A stretch of DNA of 64,000 bases from an uncultured Arachnia sp. (GTDB lineage Bacteria > Actinomycetota > Actinomycetes > Propionibacteriales > Propionibacteriaceae): contig CANMNB010000004.1 of the NCBI GenBank assembly GCA_947499145.1, positions 339,815 through 403,814 on the forward strand, written 5' to 3'. The translations under genes were made by a program, and so were the position numbers. Shown here piece after piece: positions 7,860-15,559 of this stretch; within the stretch, counting starts at the first letter, position 1, and each line of letters opens with the position of its first letter. The notes under the pieces are model-generated. The model was not told the origin of the DNA and searched no databases. It saw nothing but the letters and a program-made list of their open reading frames with translations.

Positions 7860-9373
7860 GAGGCCGCCGCCTTCGCGTGGTCGGTGGCCGCGTGCATGAC
7901 GGCCTCGGGGGTAGCCTCGGCCCTGCTGAACTCGCCGGTGATCGTGCCTTCGCACATGACGAGGACTCGATCGGCCATGCCGAGCACCTCGGGCAGCTCG
8001 GAGGAGATCATCAGGATGGCCACGCCGTCGCAGGCGAGCTGAGAGAGCAGGCGGTGCACCTCGGCCTTGGTGCCGACGTCGATGCCGCGAGTCGGCTCGT
8101 CGACGATGAGGAACTTCGGCCGGGTGGCCAGCCACTTGGCCAGGACGACCTTCTGCTGGTTGCCGCCGGAGAGCGTCGAGACCGAGTGGTACGGCGTCGC
8201 CGTCTTCACCTGGAGGCGGTTGTCCCACTCCAGGGCTGTCTCCGCCTCCTTTCGGGCCGGGATGATGCCGAAGCGTGCCAGCTTCTCCCGCAGCGTCAGT
8301 GTGGTGTTCCTCAGTACGGAGAGGTTCATCACCAGGCCCTGCTTGCGTCGGTCCTCGGGCACGAAGCCCATGCCCGCGCGGATCGCCGCCATGGGGTGGG
8401 AGTGGGGGAGTGTCCTGCCGTTCAGGCTGACGGCTCCGGAGTCCACGGGATCGATGCCCATGATGGCCCTGGCCACCTCGGACCGGCCCGCCCCGACGAG
8501 CCCGGCGAGGGCCACGATCTCCCCGGCCCGGACCTGGAACGAGATGTCGTGGAAGACCCCGACGCGGTTGAGTTCGCGGACGTCGAGGACCACGTCGCCG
8601 AGCTCTGCATCCATCTTGGGGAACAACTGGTCGATGTCCCGGCCGACCATGTCCCGGACGATTTCAGCGGTCGTCGTCTCTGAGACCCTGCGCGTGCTGA
8701 CGTAGCGACCGTCCCGCATGATCGTGACTCGGTCGCAGAGGGTGAAGACCTCCTCCATACGGTGGGAGATGAACATCAACGCGGCGCCCTGGTCGCGCAG
8801 GGACCGCGCCACGGCGAACAGGCGGTCCACCTCGTGTCCGCTGAGCGCCGCGGTGGGCTCGTCCATGATCAGCACGCGGGAGTCGAGGGAGATGGCCTTG
8901 GCGATCTCGATCAGCTGCTGGTCGGCGATGGAGAGTCCGTCGGCAAGGCGCCCCGGGTCGATCGCCACGCCGAGGGAGTCGAAGATCTGGGCGGCGTTGT
9001 CCCGCATGGCGCCATGGTCGATGAACCCCATCCGACCGCGGGGTTGGCGCCCGACGTAGATGTTCTCCGCCACGGTCAGGTCGGGGAAGAGCGTCGGCTC
9101 CTGGTAGATCACGGAGATCCCCGCGGCCCGCGAATCGGCCACGGAGCCGAAGTGGACCTGCGTCCCCTCGACCTCGAAGTCGCCCGCGTCCCGCTGGTAG
9201 AGCCCGGCCATGATCTTGACGAGGGTCGACTTGCCGGCGCCATTCTCGCCGGCCAGGGCGTGGATCTCGCCCGCCCGTAGGTCGATCTGTCCGTCGGCGA
9301 GCGCCACCACGGGACCGAACGTCTTGACCGCGCCCCGTATCGAGACGATCGGCAGTGTGTCGGAACTCTCCAC
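7856..9373 (-). CDS. rhaT: Rhamnose ABC transporter ATP-binding protein (double ATPase)
   Basis: About 505 residues with two nucleotide-binding domains, as in ribose/rhamnose importers. Domain 1 has Walker A GENGAGKST, signature LSIADQQ and Walker B LIMDEPTAAL. Domain 2 has a degenerate Walker A GLVGAGRSE, signature LSGGNQQK and LIVDEPTRGID. The frame can begin at GTG 9377-9379, but AGGAGG ends 5 bases before the GTG at 9371-9373, making the latter the better start. It is the first gene of the minus-strand operon; a LacI operator lies just upstream. Confidence 0.92.
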   Translation of the reverse strand: MESSDTLPIVSIRGAVKTFGPVVALADGQIDLRAGEIHALAGENGAGKSTLVKIMAGLYQRDAGDFEVEGTQVHFGSVADSRAAGISVIYQEPTLFPDLTVAENIYVGRQPRGRMGFIDHGAMRDNAAQIFDSLGVAIDPGRLADGLSIADQQLIEIAKAISLDSRVLIMDEPTAALSGHEVDRLFAVARSLRDQGAALMFISHRMEEVFTLCDRVTIMRDGRYVSTRRVSETTTAEIVRDMVGRDIDQLFPKMDAELGDVVLDVRELNRVGVFHDISFQVRAGEIVALAGLVGAGRSEVARAIMGIDPVDSGAVSLNGRTLPHSHPMAAIRAGMGFVPEDRRKQGLVMNLSVLRNTTLTLREKLARFGIIPARKEAETALEWDNRLQVKTATPYHSVSTLSGGNQQKVVLAKWLATRPKFLIVDEPTRGIDVGTKAEVHRLLSQLACDGVAILMISSELPEVLGMADRVLVMCEGTITGEFSRAEATPEAVMHAATDHAKAAAS

Positions 9374-9392
9374 GAACACCTCCTCTATGAGA

Positions 9393-9404
9393 TGAAACGA
9401 TTCA
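9393..9404. promoter_or_regulatory. LacI-family operator, rhamnose importer promoter
   Basis: The 12-mer TGAAACGATTCA lies 20 bases upstream of the ATPase gene. Its reverse complement TGAATCGTTTCA occurs exactly once more nearby, at 13245-13256, in front of the aldolase gene. Two exact copies at the two outward promoters flanking a lacI gene make this the likely binding site of that regulator. Confidence 0.75.
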
Positions 9405-9436
9405 TGGAATCGTGGTTATGATGCAACCACAGAATC

Positions 9437-9450
9437 TTGAAACGTGTCAA
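9437..9450. promoter_or_regulatory. Candidate second operator before lacI/rhaB
   Basis: TTGAAACGTGTCAA is an imperfect palindrome sharing the TGAAACG half-site of the operator at 9393-9404. It lies 60 bases upstream of the regulator start and could serve autoregulation of the plus-strand lacI-rhaB transcript. Confidence 0.4.
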
Positions 9451-9509
9451 CGCATCGGGTGTTTCGAGACCAAATTGATATCTGCAGACATTCTCGGGTC
9501 GGAGGTCGC

Positions 9510-10544
9510 ATGCCGGACAGGCGCGGTGCCGTGGGCATCAAGGACGTCGCCGAACGTGCCGGCGTGTCAGTCGGCACGGTCTCCAACGTGCTCAACAAGC
9601 CTGAGGTCGTCTCGGAGAGCCGACGCCTGCAGGTGCTCGCCGTCATCGAGGAGCTCGGCTACGTCCCCAACGATGCGGCCCGACAGCTCAAGGCGGGCAT
9701 CAGCCGCAGCGTCGGCCTCATCGTGGTGGACACGCAGAACCCCTTCTACGGCTCGCTGGCCCTCGAGGCGGAGGATGCCGCCGAGGAGCGCGGCCTTGGT
9801 CTCTTCGTCGCCAACAGCCACCGAAGGCACGGCAAGGAGGAGTTCTACCTCTCCCAGTTCGAGCAGCAGCGGGTCCGGGGAATCCTCGTGACCCCGGCGA
9901 CGCGGGACCTGAGTCGACACCGCATGGTCGCGGGCCGGGGAACGCGGGTGGTGCTGGTGGACGCGGTGGACGCGGAGGACGACTTCTGCACCGTGGCCGC
10001 CGACGACGTCCACGGCGGCTACCTGGCCATCGACCACCTGATCCGGCAGGGCCGCCGTCGCATCACGATCCTGGGTGGACCGGAACACTTCCGGCAGGTG
10101 CAGCGCAGGCGTGCCGGAGCGGAGCGGGCGGCGTCGGAGCACGGCGGCGTCGAACTCGACTACGTGGAGCCGGCGGAAATGAGCATCCTGGCTGGCCGCG
10201 ACGCGGCCGAGCGGATCGCCGACCGGGCGGGAGAGATGCCCGATGCGATTTTCGCCATGAACGACCTCCTCGCGGTCGGGGTACTCCAGTCGCTCGTCAT
10301 GACCCATCGGCTCGACATACCCGAGGACATGGCCCTGGTCGGCTACGACGACATCGACTTCTGCGAGAGCGCCATCGTTCCGATCACCTCCGTGAGGCAG
10401 CCGAGCGCAGAGATGGGGCGCCGTGCCCTTGACCTGCTCGAGGACGAGATCCTTGAGGGTGACCAGCACCAGCACCGGTCGGTCGTCCTCAAGCCGGAGC
10501 TCGTGGAGCGCGAGTCCACCCGCCGAAGCCACCTCGCGACCTGA
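9510..10544 (+). CDS. LacI-family regulator of the rhamnose cluster
   Basis: A 344-residue repressor with an N-terminal helix-turn-helix (GIKDVAERAGVSVGTVSNVLN, residues about 8-28), the hinge helix region and a periplasmic-binding-like sensor domain beginning VGLIVVDTQNPFYGSLALE. ATG 9510 is chosen because GGAGG lies at 9501-9505; an in-frame ATG at 9444 would add 22 unlike residues. It is divergent from the importer operon and directly upstream of the kinase gene. It probably releases DNA when rhamnose or a pathway intermediate binds. Confidence 0.9.
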   Translation: MPDRRGAVGIKDVAERAGVSVGTVSNVLNKPEVVSESRRLQVLAVIEELGYVPNDAARQLKAGISRSVGLIVVDTQNPFYGSLALEAEDAAEERGLGLFVANSHRRHGKEEFYLSQFEQQRVRGILVTPATRDLSRHRMVAGRGTRVVLVDAVDAEDDFCTVAADDVHGGYLAIDHLIRQGRRRITILGGPEHFRQVQRRRAGAERAASEHGGVELDYVEPAEMSILAGRDAAERIADRAGEMPDAIFAMNDLLAVGVLQSLVMTHRLDIPEDMALVGYDDIDFCESAIVPITSVRQPSAEMGRRALDLLEDEILEGDQHQHRSVVLKPELVERESTRRSHLAT

Positions 10545-10572
10545 CCCCCAGCCGACGAACAAGGAGACGAAC

Positions 10573-12063
10573 GTGTCGTTGACCATGGCAGCCATAGACC
10601 TCGGAGCCTCCAGCGGTCGAGTGATCGCCGGGACGCTGCGGGACGGCCGGTTCGAATTGCAGGAGGCCGGGCGTTTCCCGAACGGACCCGTGGCCGTGCC
10701 CGGCGGACGGGGCCCACGGATGCACTGGGACGTCCTGCGTCTGTGGGAGGAGATCCAGCGGGGGCTCCGGACCGCCGCCCATGACATCGGCCCGCTCGAC
10801 TCCGTCGGCATCGACACCTGGGCCGTGGACTACGGACTCCTCGACTCGTCCGGTGAGTTGGTGGGCAACCCCGCCAGCTACCGGTGTCCCAGGACGGAGG
10901 GGGCCCCGGAACGGTTCTTCTCCCACCTTCCCGCCGACGAGATGTACCACCGGGTCGGGGTACAGGTGCAGCCGTTCAATACCGTGTTCCAGCTCCTCGT
11001 CGAATCCGGCGAACGACTGCGGATCGCCGAGCAGCTCCTGCTGCTGCCGGACCTGCTGGGGTACTGGCTCACCGGCCGCCGGGTGACGGAGATGACCAAC
11101 GCCTCGTCGACTGGGCTCCTGGATCCGGGGAGCCGACAGTGGCACCCGGACCTGCTCGGTGCACTCGAGTCCGGCTTCGGTCGAGACGTCCAGCGGTTGC
11201 TGGCCCCACTCGTGGAGCCCGGCGCGATCGTCGGGCCCGTCAACGCGCCAGGCCTGGAGCTCACGACGGCCGATGGCGTTCCGACGCCGCTCGTCGCCGT
11301 CGGGTCCCACGACACGGCCTCGGCAGTCGTGGCCGTCCCGGCCGAGGGCAAGGACTTCGCCTACATCTCGTGCGGCACCTGGTCGCTGGTCGGGCTGGAG
11401 CTCGACGCCCCCGTCCGGTCGGAGGCGGCCCGAGCGGCCAACCTGACCAACGAGCTCGGCGTGGACGGGACCGTGCGCTTCCTGAAGAACGTCATGGGCC
11501 TGTGGGTGTTCAACGAGGCGGTGCGGACCTGGCGGTCGCAGCGGGTCGACGTCGACATCCCCGAGCTGGTGGCGCAGGCCGCGTCCTGCGAGCCCCTCCG
11601 CACGGTCATCGATATCGACGCGCCCGAGTTCTTCCCGCCGGGCGACATGCCCTCCCGCATCCAGGAGTCGGCACGCCGAACCGGGCAGCCCGTGCCGGGG
11701 TCACCCGCGGAGGTCGCTCGCTGCATCTTCGACTCCTTGGCGCTCGCCTACCGACGCTCCATCCGACAGACGGTCGAGATCGCCGACCACGAGGTCAGCG
11801 TCGTGCACATGGTGGGTGGGGGCATCCAGAACACCTTGCTGTGCCAACTGACCGCCGACGCCACCGGGTTGCCGGTCGTCGCGGGGCCAGTTGAGGGCAC
11901 CGCGCTGGGCAACCTCGTGGTGCAGGCGCGGGCAATCGGAGCCCTGGAGGGCGGGTTGCCCGAACTGCGCGACGTGGTGCGGGCATCCAGCGAGATGGTC
12001 GGCTACCGTCCTGGGGCCGGCGCCGAGAGCCGCTGGTCGGCGGCGGAGCGGCGGCTGGGGTAG
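10573..12063 (+). CDS. rhaB: L-rhamnulokinase
   Basis: A 496-residue FGGY-family kinase that phosphorylates L-rhamnulose to L-rhamnulose 1-phosphate using ATP. It opens with the phosphate-1 motif AAIDLGASSGRVIAG, then has SVGIDTWAVDYGLLD, YRCPRT, the GSHDTASAV substrate segment and the phosphate-2 region CGTWSLVGLEL. The C-terminal VHMVGGGIQNTLLCQLTADATGLPV is the adenosine motif. GTG 10573 is preferred because AAGGAG ends 7 bases before it; the first ATG (10585) is 4 codons inside. It is co-transcribed with lacI, 28 bases downstream of it. Confidence 0.93.
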   Translation: MSLTMAAIDLGASSGRVIAGTLRDGRFELQEAGRFPNGPVAVPGGRGPRMHWDVLRLWEEIQRGLRTAAHDIGPLDSVGIDTWAVDYGLLDSSGELVGNPASYRCPRTEGAPERFFSHLPADEMYHRVGVQVQPFNTVFQLLVESGERLRIAEQLLLLPDLLGYWLTGRRVTEMTNASSTGLLDPGSRQWHPDLLGALESGFGRDVQRLLAPLVEPGAIVGPVNAPGLELTTADGVPTPLVAVGSHDTASAVVAVPAEGKDFAYISCGTWSLVGLELDAPVRSEAARAANLTNELGVDGTVRFLKNVMGLWVFNEAVRTWRSQRVDVDIPELVAQAASCEPLRTVIDIDAPEFFPPGDMPSRIQESARRTGQPVPGSPAEVARCIFDSLALAYRRSIRQTVEIADHEVSVVHMVGGGIQNTLLCQLTADATGLPVVAGPVEGTALGNLVVQARAIGALEGGLPELRDVVRASSEMVGYRPGAGAESRWSAAERRLG

Positions 12064-12066
12064 GAG

Positions 12067-12099
12067 GAGGGCGGCAACGCGGATCCGGTCACCGCCCTC
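12067..12099. terminator. Hairpin between convergent rhaB and aldolase genes
   Basis: GAGGGCGG (12067-12074) pairs with CCGCCCTC (12092-12099) around a 17-base loop. It lies in the 48-base gap between two convergent stop codons. There is no clear U-tract, so it is a weak or bidirectional terminator candidate. Confidence 0.4.
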
Positions 12100-12111
12100 G
12101 TCCTGCGAGCC

Positions 12112-13227
12112 TCACGAGGAGGCTGCCACCGACTGGCGGTAGGCCTCTGCCTCCCAGTTCTCGATGAAGTGCCGCTCCCGCTCGTCCATCACCCGCACCT
12201 TGCCGATGCGGTCGGCGTCGCGCGCCACTTGGAGCGCGTCGCGATAGGTGGCCAGGGCGTTCTCGGCCGCCTTGTCGCTGGCACCCGCCGCGAACGCGGC
12301 GCGGCGAGGGACGATCGCCACGACCGGGCTCCTGCCGTGCTCGGTGCGAAACGCCTCAATGGCCTCGCGTACCCGGTCCTCGTGCGCGTCGGCCTCGAGC
12401 AGGACCGGGAACGAACCGGCGTAGACGATCTGGTCGGGAATCAGTGGCCCACGGGAGACGGGTCCCGAGTCGGTGTCGGTGGTGGCGGCGATGAACTCGT
12501 CGTCTGACCAGGCCACCGCCTCGGCGCCGACGCCTTGTGCGAACAGCTTTGCCAAGGTCTCGAAGCCGTCGCCCTGCCGGGTGACGGGCACCACGGGTGC
12601 GGTGGCCTCGATGACCTCACGAATTCGTGCGGTGAGCCACTCGGTGCGCTCGGCAACGGCGTCATAGCTGTTGCCGGAGACGATGATGCCGTGGTTGCCG
12701 AGCATGGTGATGGCGGGGGCAGGTTGGCCGGTGCGAGCTTCGTAGTCCTGCCGTGCCGCCGCGATGCCACGGGCCAGCGGTACTCCCGGGTCGATGTAGT
12801 CAACCCAGACTGCGTGGTCGCCGAGGAGTTCATCGGTGAGTTCCCGGCCGCGCTCGTTGCAGGTCACCGCGTTGGCCACCAGCGGGTGGAGGTGGAGGAC
12901 GAGGGCGTCGGGGATCAGGGCGTGGAACAGGATCTCGACGCTGGGGCGTCGGCCACCGGGGTCGCCGATGCGTGCTGCCTGGGCGGCGGCCATGACCGGG
13001 TCGCCGTCGACCGGCTCGTCGGAGTGCAGGGCCTCGAGGAGGGTCTCGATGCGCAGCGGGACCAGGTCGTCGTCGGTGAGGTGGGCGAGCGTCGTGCCGC
13101 TGGGCTTGATGTAGAGGACGCCGTCGTGCTTGACGGAGGCGTTGCCCCCGCCAGCCCGGGCGTACTGCTCGTCGGCGCCGAAGTGGTTGGCGAGTCGGAT
13201 GAGTTGGTCGTGCAGGTCCTGCGACAT
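12112..13227 (-). CDS. rhaD: Class II aldolase, rhamnulose-1-phosphate aldolase
   Basis: A 371-residue class II aldolase/adducin-fold protein. YARAGGGNASVKHDGVLYIKPSGT is the phosphate-binding block, LFHALIPDALVLHLHP supplies metal-binding histidines, and AITMLGNHGIIVSGNSYD the third. It would split L-rhamnulose 1-phosphate into dihydroxyacetone phosphate and L-lactaldehyde. In many bacteria this domain is fused to a lactaldehyde dehydrogenase (bifunctional RhaEW/RhaAD type); here only the aldolase half is present. ATG 13225-13227 has AGGAG 7 bases upstream; the longer frame through the operator is rejected. Confidence 0.88.
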   Translation of the reverse strand: MSQDLHDQLIRLANHFGADEQYARAGGGNASVKHDGVLYIKPSGTTLAHLTDDDLVPLRIETLLEALHSDEPVDGDPVMAAAQAARIGDPGGRRPSVEILFHALIPDALVLHLHPLVANAVTCNERGRELTDELLGDHAVWVDYIDPGVPLARGIAAARQDYEARTGQPAPAITMLGNHGIIVSGNSYDAVAERTEWLTARIREVIEATAPVVPVTRQGDGFETLAKLFAQGVGAEAVAWSDDEFIAATTDTDSGPVSRGPLIPDQIVYAGSFPVLLEADAHEDRVREAIEAFRTEHGRSPVVAIVPRRAAFAAGASDKAAENALATYRDALQVARDADRIGKVRVMDERERHFIENWEAEAYRQSVAASS

Positions 13228-13244
13228 CGGCGTCTCCTGGGGGC

Positions 13245-13256
13245 TGAATCGTTTCA
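13245..13256. promoter_or_regulatory. LacI-family operator, aldolase promoter
   Basis: TGAATCGTTTCA is the exact reverse complement of the operator at 9393-9404, 18 bases upstream of the aldolase start. A repressor bound here would block transcription of the aldolase gene, bringing it under the same control as the importer and kinase. Confidence 0.75.
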
Positions 13257-13348
13257 TGAGAACTCTACGGCGGACGGGGTGCGGGGTCAACGAGAGGTCC
13301 GTTCACTCGTTGGACGGTGCTTGTCCGGCGCCGTGCCCTCCGGCCGGA

Positions 13349-13466
13349 GGGAAAATCGATCACTGGTCGATTTTCCCCTGCACTGAGGAGGCAGGTGGCA
13401 AAGAGGTGTAGTCAGTGGTGCGTTCTCGGAAGCGGACGGGGGAGAATCGACCACTGATCGATTTTC
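13349..13466. repeat. Two related palindromes with a CACTG-type loop
   Basis: GGGAAAATCGA-TCACTGG-TCGATTTTCCC (13349-13377) is a perfect 11-bp stem. About 80 bases on, GAGAATCGA-CCACTGA-TCGATTTTC (13442-13466) repeats the design with one mismatch and nearly the same loop. The conserved arms and loop suggest a dispersed palindromic repeat rather than two unrelated terminators. Neither sits at the end of a gene. Confidence 0.55.
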
Positions 13467-13518
13467 GGAAGGGGACCGGGCCCCCTGGGCGGCGTTGACT
13501 TGGGTCGGAAAGAACAAA

Positions 13519-13560
13519 CCGGACCCGCTGGAAGCGGATCCGGCGGGGCGTCGCGACGCC
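13519..13560. other. Further hairpins in the 13.3-13.8 kb non-coding stretch
   Basis: CCGGACCCGC/GCGGATCCGG (13519-13528 with 13534-13543) forms a stem with one G-T type mismatch, followed by the palindrome GGCGTCGCGACGCC (13547-13560). The 8-mer GCTGATTG is repeated directly at 13593 and 13617. Between the aldolase promoter and 13785 no believable gene is seen. Confidence 0.4.
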
Positions 13561-13787
13561 TCGTGGAGCGGATGACGGGAATGGAACTTATGGCTGATTG
13601 ACTAGGGAAGACGCTAGCTGATTGCGCCAAGTACCGCACGAGTACCGTTTCGAACTCCGTGCCGAAGTGGCCGACGTTAAGGCAACTTTCGAGTTCTGAG
13701 TGTGTCGTTTTGAGAACCCCATGCTAGAGGTCGTCGGTCATGCCGCCGATCCGCCCGTGCCAAGAGTGGGATGTAGCCGTTAGCTTG

Positions 13788-13943
13788 CGCGCCGGGCGGT
13801 GGCTGACGAACTTGGCAACCGAGATTCGGAGCTTGATGCCCAAGTGCGGCAGAGGTTCTCCCCCCGCTGCCCATACCCACGCCTGTCAGGAACCGAGGCG
13901 TCGCGGGCGGCCGCGATGGCCTCGAGGATGTCCAAGCCGCCTA
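13788..13943 (+). pseudogene. Internally deleted remnant of an ICE LysM/BTAD gene
   Basis: The frame VADELGNRDSELDAQVRQ and then SPRCPYPRLS matches residues around VADELRNRDPELDAQVRQ in the intact 964-residue protein encoded at 35521-38415, and the DNA is near-identical there (about 37591-37680). The sequence then jumps: bases from 13889 on (AGGAACCGAGGCGTC...GGCCGCGATGG) match the intact gene near 37996-38060, so roughly 300 bases are missing. No start codon or remaining domains are present. It is a relic of an element of the same kind as the one at 25-58 kb. Confidence 0.85.
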
Positions 13944-14191
13944 ACCCAACCTGTCATCAACATCTGCAGCAAGTCCCGATTGCAGCGAGATTGGGTCGCG
14001 CGAAGTGGAAGTCAGGTTGCCACGCCGACGTGGATCGCGGGCCGCCTCGACGGCCCTAGGCGCGATGCGATGACGATGGTGCGCTGATACCAGCGGGAGC
14101 GCGCCCACAGACAGCTGCCATGGACGCCTCACGCTTGAGGTGCACCGCGAGGGGGTTACTTGCGTTAGTACCGAGCCCAAGGAGCATTGAC

Positions 14192-14416
14192 ATGCCGGCA
14201 CCTGCCCAAGTCCCTGAGCCGAAGTGGCTTTCCCTGCAACAAGCTGCGAATGTCTACGGCATCAGCGTCGACACGCTCCGGCGGAGCATTTCCACTGGTC
14301 AGTTGCCTGCGGCCAGATTCGGTCCACGGCTGATCCGGGTGCGCATCAGGGACCTGGAACGCCAATTCAGGCCCATCCCGACGGTTGAGAGCTGGGGCGC
14401 ACGGCGCCACGGGTGA
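14192..14416 (+). CDS. Excisionase-like helix-turn-helix protein
   Basis: A 74-residue protein with a single MerR/excisionase-type HTH: KWLSLQQAANVYGISVDTLRRSISTGQLPAARFGPRLIRVRIRDLERQF. AAGGAG lies 7 bases before the ATG at 14192, which is preferred to an upstream in-frame ATG at 14120. Such proteins bend DNA for element excision or act as small regulators. It directly follows the BTAD remnant, so it may be what is left of an excised or degraded element. No integrase is nearby. Confidence 0.75.
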   Translation: MPAPAQVPEPKWLSLQQAANVYGISVDTLRRSISTGQLPAARFGPRLIRVRIRDLERQFRPIPTVESWGARRHG

Positions 14417-14422
14417 TGCCCC

Positions 14423-15300
14423 CTAGAAGGGGGACTCGGTCCGCCTATAGACCAAGTGCCACTGCTCGGTCTCGGGGAAGTAGCGCAAAGACGGCGCCGC
14501 GACTGCGGGGTCGATGATGGACTGGACGTGCCGAGTAGTCGCTGTTCAAACGCAGTGCCGTCACAGTACTCGTAGGCCTCGTTGTTCAGCATCTGGGTCT
14601 CCGCGACGCCCCCCACCGACGCCGCCCCCAGGCGGCCCGTTCGGGGTGCCGAACATGTAGACGTAGCCGTGGGCGCGGGTGTAGGCGAGAATCGAAACGG
14701 CTCGCCGTCAGCCTCTGTGTTCCCCGCGTCGGAGCGGCCTCGATGGACCGGGTCTGACCACCGTCGCTGGAGTAGGCGAGCTGGCTCAATTTGGTCCACC
14801 ACTCACCGGGCGGTCCCCACTCGCGCATGAACATGTAGGCACGGTACTGCCGCCCGTCGACCTCGATGCCGGCGGTCGGTATGGGGGTGTGCTTCTCGCC
14901 GGGCATCTTCTGCGAGCGAGCCGCTGATCTTGACCGCCTGGCCGGACTCGTGGGGTCAGTGCCCAGTCGAAGGCAGTTGGGGCAGGTCGGTGTCCGAGGA
15001 GCACAGCAGCACGGCTGCGCCAGTTCCCGTTGCCCGCGCCGGGGTCGCCCGGCACGGCGAACGTTTCGCCGAAGGCTGTCAGCACGTGGGCCCGCGCCCG
15101 TGTCCCAAGTGATGCCAAGGTCGGTGGCGCCGATGTCCCAGACCTCGGCGGTGTCAGTGGTGGACCCGTGCCTGTCATCTCGTCGATCAGGGTGGCGGGG
15201 GAGATCGGCGGAGGGCCGCCCTCCACGGAGACGACGTCACCGAGCGTCGCCCCGGGGGCCGTCAGCGCTCCCGCTGCCAGCGGGATGATAAAACGATTAC
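14423..15300 (-). pseudogene. Decayed DUF4185 (GH183-type) exported protein
   Basis: Read on the minus strand with several frame changes, the stretch gives a DUF4185 protein: TAEVWDIGATDLGITWDTG, VLTAFGETFAVPGDPGAGNGNWRS, IPTAGIEVDGRQYRAYMFMREWGPPGEWWTKLSQLAYSSDGGQT, YMFGTPNGPPGG, AETQMLNNEAYEYCDG and the end FPETEQWHLVYRRTESPF. At least three frameshifts separate these blocks and no good start codon precedes the signal-peptide-like LSNRFIIPLAAGALTAPGATL. An intact DUF4185 gene lies at 16641-17771 in the opposite orientation, so this was a second, divergently read endo-acting enzyme that has died. Confidence 0.85.
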
Positions 15301-15303
15301 TCA
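15286..15303. promoter_or_regulatory. Candidate operator before the DUF4185 pseudogene
   Basis: TGATAAAACGATTACTCA shares TGAnnAAACGATTACnCA with the site at 15489-15506. It sits at the 5' end of the divergent DUF4185 pseudogene, consistent with both directions once being controlled by one LacI-type repressor. Confidence 0.5.
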
Positions 15304-15460
15304 GTTTTCTAAGCGCCAGAATGGTCGCCGGGTAGCTGTGCTTTCGGCCGTCACGCCTACATGGGGTCTGGTGATCCAGACTCTAACCCGCGAGCTGCTG
15401 CCCAAGTACAGAGGATAAGCGGTGAAAAACGACACAGTCTCTTGGTGGCACAACTCGGGG

Positions 15461-15489
15461 TTGACACGCATTGCGTCCAGCCATATTCT
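15461..15489 (+). promoter_or_regulatory. Promoter of the GH172-GH183 operon
   Basis: TTGACA (15461-15466) and TATTCT (15484-15489) are separated by exactly 17 bases, about 70 bases upstream of the GH172 start. This is a textbook vegetative sigma promoter and the clearest in the window. Confidence 0.75.
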
Positions 15490-15506
15490 GAGGAAACGAT
15501 TACACA
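15489..15506. promoter_or_regulatory. Candidate LacI operator overlapping the GH172 promoter
   Basis: TGAGGAAACGATTACACA begins at the last base of the -10 box and covers the expected transcription start. It shares AAACGATTAC with 15291-15300. A repressor here would block initiation; the LacI gene at 23924 ending the same operon is the natural candidate. Confidence 0.6.
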
Positions 15507-15559
15507 TGTTTACCTGGGTGCGATGCAGCTTTCGGGTGCTGAAGAAGGGTAGTCAATAG

